A stretch of 64,000 nt of DNA from Tragulus kanchil (taxonomy: Eukaryota > Chordata > Mammalia > Artiodactyla > Tragulidae), in assembly GCA_022376925.1 (NCBI GenBank), contig JAIOJX010000004.1, positions 127,373,123 through 127,437,122 on the forward strand. The letters are read 5' to 3'. A program made the translations under genes and the position numbers. The notes under the pieces are model-generated. The model was not told the DNA's origin and did not search any database. It saw nothing but the letters and a program-made list of their open reading frames with translations. The number at the start of each line of letters is the position of its first letter. Position 1 is the stretch's first letter. Positions 38,601-50,600 of this stretch are shown here, piece by piece.

Positions 38601-41600
38601 GCAGAGAACCGTCAGAATAATTGCACAAAGCAGAGAGGGAAATACCTCTGTCTACTAAGCAGACCACCAGCATACCCCATAAAAACAGAGCTTTGCGACA
38701 TAAGTGGTATCTATAATAGGTTCTCCTTCAATTGTGCCTCCTATATACAAGTAAAAGTAAGATTGCAATATGATTATTGAAATATTTTACTCATAAAGAA
38801 TGTATGGATACCAATATTATAGTTTTCAAGTGGAAAACATGAAAACTTAGTTTCTTAAATGAAAATCTTTATAACATATTTTTTATGAAGAGATTATTTA
38901 TAGTTTTGAAGCAATTATGTGAAGCTTTTCCTTGTGTGTTTTTTTTTTTTGAGAAACTAATTTTGCATGGTTTCACTTATTCATTCAAACAATATTTGCT
39001 AGTAAGAAAAAATTAGGGTATTGAAATCACACCACCAAACATGAAGTGAAACATCTGTCAAGACTAGGACTTCACACACTATATTCCTTCAACAAAATGT
39101 TAATAGATGTTCAAATAAATACGTAAATGTGAGAACTGTTACACAGTTCCACATTTCATTGATTCTAAGACAAAATATTTCACATTTTAAAATTCTAAAA
39201 TTAAGATGCATATTAACATTGTTGGCATATCAAAGTTTAAATAAAGCTAGTTTTCTTTCTTGATAGTATATAATTAATGAAGGTGTCTTACAATTCATCA
39301 CAAGTTCAGTAAATAAAGTAGAGCTTCTTGAAAAGAAAAATCACAATGCATATTTGCATATCAAAAGATCCAAGAAACTCTGTTGAAAAGACATCAATTT
39401 ATGGTTAGGAAATTAGGACTTTAGGATTCATGGGCTCTAAACTAGATTATTCCCCTGCTGTCAAGAAACCACTGTAGTATTCAGGATATTAGTTTAACAA
39501 GATCACATATTATTGGTTTGCTATTTTTTTTTATTCACAAAGCTATTGTTAAACTGTTCTCTTGTTTATACTAGGTAATATCTACTCCAGGTTTATAGAG
39601 AGTAAGTACCATGAAGTCCAAAAAAAGAAAAAGGTTTTCTCACATGTACAACCTACTGCCACCACTTACCCTTCCCTCTCTTGCTGTTTTAAACCTGCAG
39701 AGAACCGTCAGAATAATTGCACAAAGCAGAGAGGGAAATACCTCTGTCTACTAAGCAGACCACCAGCATACCCCATAAAAACACAGAGCTCCCAGCATGT
39801 CGCGTACATAAGTGGTATTTGGTTTTCACTCTCTTCCTCTTCAAATCGTCCACAGAGTTCCTGAGGTCAACAGATCACGGCCACTCTCTCCTGGCCTCTG
39901 AACATATGCTTACCTGTTCTTTGCTGGTTCTGTCTGACCTCTGCAATTTTCTCCTAGCCCCTTCTATAAAAGCCCTCACCAGAAAGACAAGTATAGTATA
40001 CTAACTCATATATATGGGATCTAGTAAGATGGTCATGATAACACACGCAGTGAACTCATGAAAAAACAGAGAATAGACATAAAAACATTGTGGAGACCGA
40101 ACAGTGGGAGGGAGGCATGGAGGGAGTAACATGGAAACCTATACTGTCATGTGTGGAAAAGATAGTTATTGTCATTGTGCTAGGGGAATAGGAGTACCTA
40201 CAACCACTTGGGGCGATGGTCTGGAGGGATGGGAGGGGGGTAACTGGGTGCGGGGAGGGTCCAGGGATATGCATATGAATGATCTGGGGACATACATGTT
40301 GGTGAACAACAAAACTCTGTAAAATCTTTAAAATAAAGGAAAAAAAAAAAAAAAGCCCTCACCAGGAATGACATTCACTCTCAACTTCTGGTTCAAACCT
40401 GTAAAGGCTGGTAATAAGCAGGTTAGCAAGTGGTGGACCTAGCCTTTCAAAACTACATTCCTTAAGGATTTTCTGAATAGTAAGGAAGCAGGTTGTGATT
40501 TTTTTTATTTCCTCTTTGCAGCTAACAGGACCTATTCAAGTCATCCATCAAGCAAAAGCTTGCTGTGATGTCAAAGGAGGAAAGAATGAACTGAGCTTCA
40601 GGATATAGTTCAAGATCACATATTATTGGTTTGCTATTTTTTTATTCACAAAGCTATTGTTAAACTGTTCTCTTGTTTATACTAGGTAATATCTACTCCA
40701 GGTTTATAGAGTAAGTACCATGAAGTCCAAAAAAAGAAAAAGGTTTTCTCACATGTACAACCTACTGCCACCACTTACCCTTCCCTCTCTTGCTGTTTTA
40801 AACCTGCAGAGAACCGTCAGAATAATTGCACAAAGCAGAGAGGGAAATACCTCTGTCTACTAAGCAGACCACCAGCATACCCCATAAAAACACAGAGCTC
40901 CCAGCATGTCGCGTACATAAGTGGTATTTGGTTTTCACTCTCTTCCTCTTCAAATCGTCCACAGAGTTCCTGAGGTCAACAGATCACGGCCACTCTCTCC
41001 TGGCCTCTGAACATATGCTTACCTGTTCTTTGCTGGTTCTGTCTGACCTCTGCAATTTTCTCCTAGCCCCTTCTATAAAAGCCCTCACCAGAAAGACAAG
41101 TATAGTATACTAACTCATATATATGGGATCTAGTAAGATGGTCATGATAACACACGCAGTGAACTCATGAAAAAACAGAGAATAGACATAAAAACATTGT
41201 GGAGACCGAACAGTGGGAGGGAGGCATGGAGGGAGTAACATGGAAACCTATACTGTCATGTGTGGAAAAGATAGTTATTGTCATTGTGCTAGGGGAATAG
41301 GAGTACCTACAACCACTTGGGGCGATGGTCTGGAGGGATGGGAGGGGGGTAACTGGGTGCGGGGAGGGTCCAGGGATATGCATATGAATGATCTGGGGAC
41401 ATACATGTTGGTGAACAACAAAACTCTGTAAAATCTTTAAAATAAAGGAAAAAAAAAAAAAAAGCCCTCACCAGGAATGACATTCACTCTCAACTTCTGG
41501 TTCAAACCTGTAAAGGCTGGTAATAAGCAGGTTAGCAAGTGGTGGACCTAGCCTTTCAAAACTACATTCCTTAAGGATTTTCTGAATAGTAAGGAAGCAG

Positions 41601-44600
41601 GTTGTGATTTTTTTTATTTCCTCTTTGCAGCTAACAGGACCTATTCAAGTCATCCATCAAGCAAAAGCTTGCTGTGATGTCAAAGGAGGAAAGAATGAAC
41701 TGAGCTTCAAGCAAGGAGAGCAAATTGAAATAATCCGCATCACAGACAACCCTGAAGGAAAATGGCTGGGCAGAACAGCCAGGGGGTCATGTGAGTGCAT
41801 ATTTTCCTAGGACTTCAAAGCGTTTTCTTTTGAGCCAATCTTAATGTGAAAATTCTTCCAAAGTTACTCATAAGCATTGAGTTGGGAGTACGTTACAGAG
41901 TGAACAAAGGTACGAAGATTTTAAATGAAAGGTATAACTCCATCTTTACCTCCTCTGGGTAATACTTCTGGTTGGGAAGAAATGTAAATATCTATAATAT
42001 GCCAAGGAGGAGCAAAGAATATGAGGTTCTTCAATGATGTTAAAAAGCAAAAAGGATTCATCTGAATCACTTTAGAATATTGTAAATAGACTCTAGGCTT
42101 ACCCCAAAGCACAACATCATTAAGACTTGGACAAAGCACAGTGAAACATGTATCAACAAGTCTTTAAGTCAGAATTGCAAGCAAAGAAATAAAGGGAAAT
42201 TTAAAAAAACAAGTGTACATCGATATTTTATTCACAGCTCTATGATATTTCAACTACAGTTACCTGAACATAAATTAATCCTCTTTTGGTAGATGGCTAT
42301 ATTAAAACAACGGCAGTAGAGATTGACTACGACTCCCTGAAACGGAAAAAAACCTCTCTTGGTGCTCTTTCAAGACCTTTTGAAGATGATCAGGAAGTGT
42401 ACGATGATGTTGCAGAGCAGGAAAATGTTAGCAGGTATGTGTAAATACAAATCGGGAAGCAAATCAAACTATATCTTTGGCACAGATTGTGGATTTTAAG
42501 ATGATAGAATTTTACTTTCTTAATTTCCTACTACTTTTTTTTTTTTTTAAGTTACCTACGGTTTTTCTAAGTGACCATTCGCAGTCACTTCAATACAAAT
42601 GACAAGTCAATTGAAACTCTATAGTCTTTCATTTTACTGTTTGATTATTTGTGTCAAATACTACTTGAAACATAATGGGCCATTTGCAGATATTGCCAAA
42701 TCTGTTGTCAATCCAGAATGCTGTTTTATGATATTCATTCTGATTTGACCTTAAGGATATGCCTAGAGTAAATATGACTTCGTAAAATATGAAGCATGGG
42801 ATATGAAAGTCAGCTCTAAAAGTATAAAGTGCTTTGCTCTGGATCTGAATCTAAATATATTTACCCTTGTTATTTGAAAAAACAGCACACAGAAATGCTT
42901 TTTTACAGCAATTGTACTTTGCTCTTTAAGAGTAAAAAATGTAAAAGTTCAATCCACCATGATCCCTGGCAGTCAACAAAGGATTCAGTTTCCAATAGGA
43001 CCTTGTGACCTCCCCCACAAGAATCACAGAAACATCTTTCTGGGGCAAAAGAACAGACCCAAACATGCTTTCTGGAGGAACCCAAAGGAGAGGGCAGCCT
43101 CCTCTCCCTCATATTTTACTTCCCTTCTCTTCCTTCTTAGTCTGCAGCATGCTCCTCACCTGTCTCTTTTTCCCAGCTTTGATTTTCCTTAACCTTTCTT
43201 CTTCTTCCTTTTTCATTCCCTTTTCCTTTCATTCCTTCTTTCCTCCAATATTTTCCTTTTCTGGTAAAGCCATAATCCCTTTAAGTCTAAGACAAGCAAA
43301 GAAATAAAGAAATTTAAAACAAGTGTACATCGATATTTTATTCACAGCTCTATGATATTTCAACTACAGTTACCTGAACATAAATTAATCCTCTTTTGGT
43401 AGATGGCTATATTAAAACAACGGCAGTAGAGATTGACTACGACTCCCTGAAACGGAAAAAAACCTCTCTTGGTGCTCTTTCAAGACCTTTTGAAGATGAT
43501 CAGGAAGTGTACGATGATGTTGCAGAGCAGGAAAATGTTAGCAGGTATGTGTAAATACAAATCGGGAAGCAAATCAAACTATATCTTTGGCACAGATTGT
43601 GGATTTTAAGATGATAGAATTTTACTTTCTTAATTTCCTACTACTTTTTTTTTTTTTAAGTTACCTACGGTTTTTCTAAGTGACCATTCGCAGTCACTTC
43701 AATACAAATGACAAGTCAATTGAAACTCTATAGTCTTTCATTTTACTGTTTGATTATTTGTGTCAAATACTACTTGAAACATAATGGGCCATTTGCAGAT
43801 ATTGCCAAATCTGTTGTCAATCCAGAATGCTGTTTTATGATATTCATTCTGATTTGACCTTAAGGATATGCCTAGAGTAAATATGACTTCGTAAAATATG
43901 AAGCATGGGATATGAAAGTCAGCTCTAAAAGTATAAAGTGCTTTGCTCTGGATCTGAATCTAAATATATTTACCCTTGTTATTTGAAAAAACAGCACACA
44001 GAAATGCTTTTTTACAGCAATTGTACTTTGCTCTTTAAGAGTAAAAAATGTAAAAGTTCAATCCACCATGATCCCTGGCAGTCAACAAAGGATTCAGTTT
44101 CCAATAGGACCTTGTGACCTCCCCCACAAGAATCACAGAAACATCTTTCTGGGGCAAAAGAACAGACCCAAACATGCTTTCTGGAGGAACCCAAAGGAGA
44201 GGGCAGCCTCCTCTCCCTCATATTTTACTTCCCTTCTCTTCCTTCTTAGTCTGCAGCATGCTCCTCACCTGTCTCTTTTTCCCAGCTTTGATTTTCCTTA
44301 ACCTTTCTTCTTCTTCCTTTTTCTTTCCACTTTTCTTTTCATTCCTTGTTTCCTCCAATATTTTCCTTTTCTGGTAAAGCCATAATCCCTTTAAGTTGAA
44401 GAAAAAGGAGGAGGAAAATATCCGGCCCTGCAAAGAAGCCTCATTTTTATATGCCCAGTTTGTGAAACAAAGAAACTCCAACATGATCTGCGCTAGTTCT
44501 TCTTCTGAGGAAAAAAAAAAAAGAAAAATGTGTCTTCATTCTTCATAGCTCAAATTTCAAAGAAAAAAAGTTGTTGTTATTAAGCATTTTAAATGTAAAA

Positions 44601-47600
44601 CAATCAAAATAGGAATATATTAATATTTATTAATATTAATATTTATGAAATATATGAAGAATTAAACTTTCCCTTATGTGGTCTTTGAGCTCATGGCATC
44701 CATTAAATTTATGTTGCTTTCTGGCAGTTTCGTCTCTCTAAAATGAATGACGACAATGATCATAAATTATGTAATATATATTAAAACATGCCAAGTATGC
44801 ACTGGAGTTTACAGATCATAATTTGGTCTTAGTAATAAGAAACACCTTGACCTAGTTTGAGGGTCAGTAAATGCCAATTCTGAGGTCAAGAGTTCCAAAT
44901 GACCATTTTCTGAGAGTTAACAGAATTTTCTGGACATGAGTATGTCATACCATGTATATTGCCAACATATATTCCTGTGTTTGTCTATGTATGTTTACAC
45001 TGATGAAAACACTCAAAAAAAATCCACAAAACATGGATGATGTCCTTAAAAGGAAGCATTATTTTTTGTGACTGTGTCACAAGACGAATGGTATTACTTT
45101 TTCCATTTTAATTAATATGTACATACCACAGGGCTTCCCAGATAGAGTAAAAAATGTAAAAGTTCAATCCACCATGATCCCTGGCAGTCAACAAAGGATT
45201 CAGTTTCCAATAGGACCTTGTGACCTCCCCCACAAGAATCACAGAAACATCTTTCTGGGGCAAAAGAACAGACCCAAACATGCTTTCTGGAGGAACCCAA
45301 AGGAGAGGGCAGCCTCCTCTCCCTCATATTTTACTTCCCTTCTCTTCCTTCTTAGTCTGCAGCATGCTCCTCACCTGTCTCTTTTTCCCAGCTTTGATTT
45401 TCCTTAACCTTTCTTCTTCTTCCTTTTTCATTCCCCTTTTCCTTTCATTCCTTCTTTCCTCCAATATTTTCCTTTTCTGGTAAAGCCATAATCCCTTTAA
45501 GTTGAAGAAAAAGGAGGAGGAAAATATCCGGCCCTGCAAAGAAGCCTCATTTTTATATGCCCAGTTTGTGAAACAAAGAAACTCCAACATGATCTGCGCT
45601 AGTTCTTCTTCTGAGGAAAAAAAAAAAAGAAAAATGTGTCTTCATTCTTCATAGCTCAAATTTCAAAGAAAAAAAGTTGTTGTTATTAAGCATTTTAAAT
45701 GTAAAACAATCAAAATAGGAATATATTAATATTTATTAATATTAATATTTATGAAATATATGAAGAATTAAACTTTCCCTTATGTGGTCTTTGAGCTCAT
45801 GGCATCCATTAAATTTATGTTGCTTTCTGGCAGTTTCGTCTCTCTAAAATGAATGACGACAATGATCATAAATTATGTAATATATATTAAAACATGCCAA
45901 GTATGCACTGGAGTTTACAGATCATAATTTGGTCTTAGTAATAAGAAACACCTTGACCTAGTTTGAGGGTCAGTAAATGCCAATTCTGAGGTCAAGAGTT
46001 CCAAATGACCATTTTCTGAGAGTTAACAGAATTTTCTGGACATGAGTATGTCATACCATGTATATTGCCAACATATATTCCTGTGTTTGTCTATGTATGT
46101 TTACACTGATGAAAACACTCAAAAAAAATCCACAAAACATGGATGATGTCCTTAAAAGGAAGCATTATTTTTTGTGACTGTGTCACAAGACGAATGGTAT
46201 TACTTTTTCCATTTTAATTAATATGTACATACCACAGGGCTTCCCAGATAGTTCAGCAGTTAAAAAAAAAAAAATTAACCTACCAATGCATGAGAACTGG
46301 GTTCAATCCCTGGGTTGTGAAGACCCCTTGGCAAAAGAAATGGCAACTCAGTCCAGAATTCTTGCCTGGGGAATCCCATGGACAGAGGAGCCTAGCAGGC
46401 TACAGTCCGTGGGATCACAAAGCGTAGGACATGAGTTAGTAACTAAACCACCATCACCATACATACACCACAACTCTACAAGACATCTCTAGTTAGTAAA
46501 CATGTAACAGAAAAAGAAGCTTCTATTTAATAAAATAGGGTTGGAGGAGGTATATGGTCTTACTGCTTAATATTCTAAACAAGTAGAGCACCACAATATT
46601 TACTAGCACCTATTACTCCCTTATGCATATTTATTAAGAAAATGGAAGAAGAGACATCACTTCTACACAAGTTTTTTTGAGACTACAGCTGCTGCTGGCA
46701 GCCATCTCATAACAGAACGAGCTTTGTCCTTAGTAGAACAATGAAAGATGCTGAGTATAGATGGCAGCTTGTCCTGGCAAGAATAAGAGAAGGCGCCATC
46801 CTCTCCTCTCCCTCCCCAAGAAACCTCCTGGCTCCTTTCATGGAGGTTCTTTATCAGGTCTTTTCCAGTTCCTCCAGAGTAAGGAGAGCTGTGTACCTCA
46901 AACACCTTGAGCAGACCGGAGGCTTGAAAAGCACAGGTCCTGACAGCTGTTCTTCCTCCTTGCTTCTCAATGAAGCAATTTCTTGTAATAAATGTGAAAC
47001 GTTGAACAAAAGGAAATTGCAAGTGCAATACCACTCCTTCGTCACATAAAAAACTTTCTCCTATGTATGTTTCCCAACCCTTTTCCTGCCACTTGTCCTT
47101 TCTTTTATTCTCCTTCCTGGTCTTTGCTCATGCTCTCCTTTCCTTACCTCTAGTTTACCTGATCAGTGGCTTATATTCCAAAGAGGATAGGAAACTGAAG
47201 AACTGCTCTAGAAATGAAATAATGTATGGTGGCTTTGCTCCTGATTATGATAACCCCATTCTTTGGGAATCGGATATGACATCTCCAAGGTAGAATACGC
47301 TTTCTTTGCAGGGGCGACAGCCAACCCACCTTTTTCACGTAATCCCAACTGCTTGTTTCACGCTCAGAGGGAAGTGTTGAAGACAATGAGTGTAAAAATA
47401 GTTTGTGAGCAAGTAGCGAATATACTTAAACTTCATCAAAAATCACTTATTTATATGTTAAGACATTTATAACATGTTTTTCTCCAAAGTTCCATTAGCA
47501 AAAGTACTTTTTTATTTCTAGATTGGCGGCAGACATGTGTCAAATCAATTTCTTTTTATTCTGATTTAAAGGATCACCGGTGATGTACAATTATACTCTA

Positions 47601-50600
47601 CGGTTGTAATATCAGATTGATAATCTCTTGCTGGCAGATTATCCAAAAGGCAAAAATAATGTTGGTAGTGGGTTGGGTGGAAATGCAGCGAAGTATAGTG
47701 CAAATGACATCGTACATACAGGAAAGCAGGATGCTGAGGCTGTTCTTTTATCTTTTCAGTTCATCGAAAGTGAGCGTGGTCATGTCAATTCATTTCTCAG
47801 AGCCTCGATTTCTTTCCTGCAAAATGAACTAGATGACTTCCTTTGATCTCACAGAATTCACATATTAATGGGAGAAATGGGCAAGAAAACAGTTATAAAA
47901 GAGGGGAAGTATAGAATGTTATAGAAATAAATTTAAAACACAGAAATATGGATTTAGAGAATTAGGAGCCACAATTTACAAAGGCCTCATGAATAGAATT
48001 TCAATTTTTTTTGTTTTCCCTTTTTAAAATATGTAATTCTATTGGGTTAAGAGTTGAATTCTGTGCTTAAAAGACATTGAGGGCTTCCCTGGTGGTCCAG
48101 TGGGTAAGGACACTGCCTTGCAGTGCAAGGGGCGCCGGTTCAATCCCTGGCCTTGGAAGATCCCACGTGCCGCAGAGCGGCAGGACCGATGTGTCCAATT
48201 ACCGAGCCGGAGCTCTGGAGCGCATGCGCCCAGAGCCGGTGCTCTGCGACAACAGAGGCCACCGCGATGGGAGGCCCACAGGAGCCAAAGAACAAAGACG
48301 GATGGAAATAGATAAATGAAAGACCAATGGAAGTGGCCCACCCGCCCCCCTCCCTCCCCAACCCGCCCCCCGCCTCCAAAAAAGATATTGAAGGAAAACT
48401 GAATTTAATGCAGTAACCTTTCTAGAATAATACTCTTTTTAAAATAAGTTATCTATGGAATGATGTAATACAGTATAATCTGAAAGTTTCCTCATGGGAA
48501 AATGCTAGAAGGAAAATATTTCATTGTTTAGAAAACCTGATGTAGTACTGAATCTCACTTGATTCTTACTAGTTTTGATCTTTGCTTTGTTGCTACTCAT
48601 TTATTACAATAAGAAACAATTTTTCCTCCTTTTCACATATAAAACCTATTAACATTTTTTTCTAACTAAAAAAGTTGATAGCTACGATATTATATTAGTT
48701 TCCAGTATACAAGTGATTCAGTATCCTTATAAATTATATTCTATTTAAAATTATTAAAAATAGTAACTATATTCTCTATACTATACAATATATCCTTATA
48801 GCTTAATTATTTCATACATAGTAGTTTGTACTTCTTAAGCCCCTACACTCCAATACTAGTAACCAGCAGTTTGTTCTCATAGCTGTAAGTCTCTCTTTTT
48901 TTTTTTTTACAATATTCATTCATTTATTTTTTTAGATTCCACATATAAGTGATGATATACACTATTTGTCTCTTTCTGACTTATTTCACTAAGTATAATA
49001 CTCTCACCCCAGGTCCACTGGTATTGTTACAAATGCAAAATCTCATTCTTTTTTTTTTTAATGGCTGAATAACATTGCATCATGTACATATACTGCATCT
49101 CCTTTATCCACTCATCTGTTGATGGATGCTTCAGTTGCCTTTATAGCTCGGCAATTGTAAATAACACCCTGATAACTTCTGACTGGAACGTTAACGTTAC
49201 TGTTTCTATCATATAACTGCTGAATATGTACTTCCTTTCCTGATAGCTAAATAATTAATATATCAATTTAATGTGTCTACTTTTTTTCTCCTAGCCACAG
49301 TCAGAGTGGAAGTGGAGGTAAGCCACATGCTTTTTTTTTTTTTTTTTAGCATTTATGCTTTTTTTTTTTAAGCTATATATATTTTTTAACTTTTTATTTA
49401 TTTATCTTTTTTTTGGAGGGTGGGGTGGGGAGGGAGGGGTATGGGCAGGCCACTTCTATTGGTCTTTCATCTCTCTATTTTCATCCATCTTTGTTCTTTG
49501 GCTCCTGTGGGCCTCCCTTCGCGGTGGCCACTGTCGTCGCAGAGCACCGGCTCTGGGTGCATGCGCACCAGAGTTCCGGCTCGGTAATTGGACACATCTG
49601 TCCAGCCGCTCTACAGCACGTGGGATCTTCCCAGGCCAGGGATTGAACCGGCGCCCCTTGCACTACAAGGCGATGTCTTTACCCACTGGACCACCAGGGG
49701 AAGCCCGCCACATGCTTTTATCAGCAGCTTCTCCATGTATTCATCATTCTTGCATATATTAATGACAAAATGCTTTTGTTTGCAAATAATGAGAAGGATC
49801 TTAATGTGATAGAGCACTGGACTGGGAATCAAGGACCTGGAGCCCAGTCCTGACCATGGAGTGACCCTGAGCAAGGCGTGTCTTTCTTCCATGCCATGGG
49901 TCACAGGGTGGCTCTACTTCCACGGTACCGAGGGCCGTCCAGATTTATGCCAGTCTTCTGAGCACAGTTCTTAGTAGCATCCCCTTCACTGTGAGAAATG
50001 TCCTCGTCTGGATGATACCTTACGTGGTCACTGTAGCTACTGCTCCTAAAGACTCCTCATTATCTCATCAATAAAATAAGGGCTACTAATACCTAAAATT
50101 CTCATCTTAAAAATCAAATTTCAACTTTATTGTACATATTCTTGTACAGAGAACGTAGTCAGTAAACATCTGTTAAATAAATATTTGCCAAATAGCAAAC
50201 ATAGGATAACAAATCAAACAAGGGTTCAACTTTTAAAATATTACTTTAATGAAATGAAATAAATGAAAGTGTCACCTTCCATTCTTTTCTTTGTTTCAAT
50301 TCCCATCAGGGTTTTACAAATTCAGCTTTCACTTGCTTTTCTTTACTTATATCTTGATCAGTATGTACCCTAAGTATCTCCTTAGAATTAATCTTTTCTT
50401 AGCAACTTCTCCCTTCTTTTTCCACGATAAATTTTAACTCCGTTTCTTTCACCTCCAGTGCATAGTGCTCTCTATCATCCCTCATAGCTTATCTCCTAGT
50501 AAAATTTTAGCATTTATGCTTTTTTTTAAGCTATATATATTTTTTAACTTTTTATTTATTTATCTTTTTTGGAGGGTGGGGGGGGGGGGGAGGGGTATGG

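Larger units (their letters stand above)
35059..41630. other. FYB1 intron before the hSH3 exon
   Basis: The stretch holds a MIR split by a young SINE, an L1 3' insertion, all or part of four overlapping tandem duplications and one truncated exon copy (40522-40600). Several parts are present three times. No other coding signal was found. Confidence 0.8.
39480..41709 (+). repeat. Tandem duplication 16 (period about 1109), cuts hSH3 exon
   Basis: Positions 39480-40600 match 40597-41709, with ttca shared at the junction. The first exon copy is cut after 79 nt. An L1 3' insertion is carried in both copies. Confidence 0.97.
42178..44396 (+). repeat. Tandem duplication 17 (period about 1109), YDDV exon
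   Basis: Positions 42178-43287 match 43293-44396, with small deletions at the start of copy 2 (43301-43320). It duplicates the 142-nt exon. Differences cluster in the pyrimidine tract near 43215/44325. Confidence 0.96.
43545..49294. other. FYB1 intron between the first YDDV exon and the SHSQSGSG microexon
   Basis: A pyrimidine-rich stretch near 42900-43290 recurs at 44010 and 45145 because two duplications overlap. Bov-tA and CHR-like SINEs, a MIR and an older L1 on the minus strand follow. The unduplicated part 46500-48000 holds a chance open frame at 46741-47049 but no recognisable gene. Confidence 0.78.

Noticed and set aside
46741..47049. A 102-codon open frame as a new gene
   Set aside because: No recognised domain, no splice context, an equally long frame on the opposite strand, and a location inside a FYB1 intron. 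Kept only as a low-interest finding.
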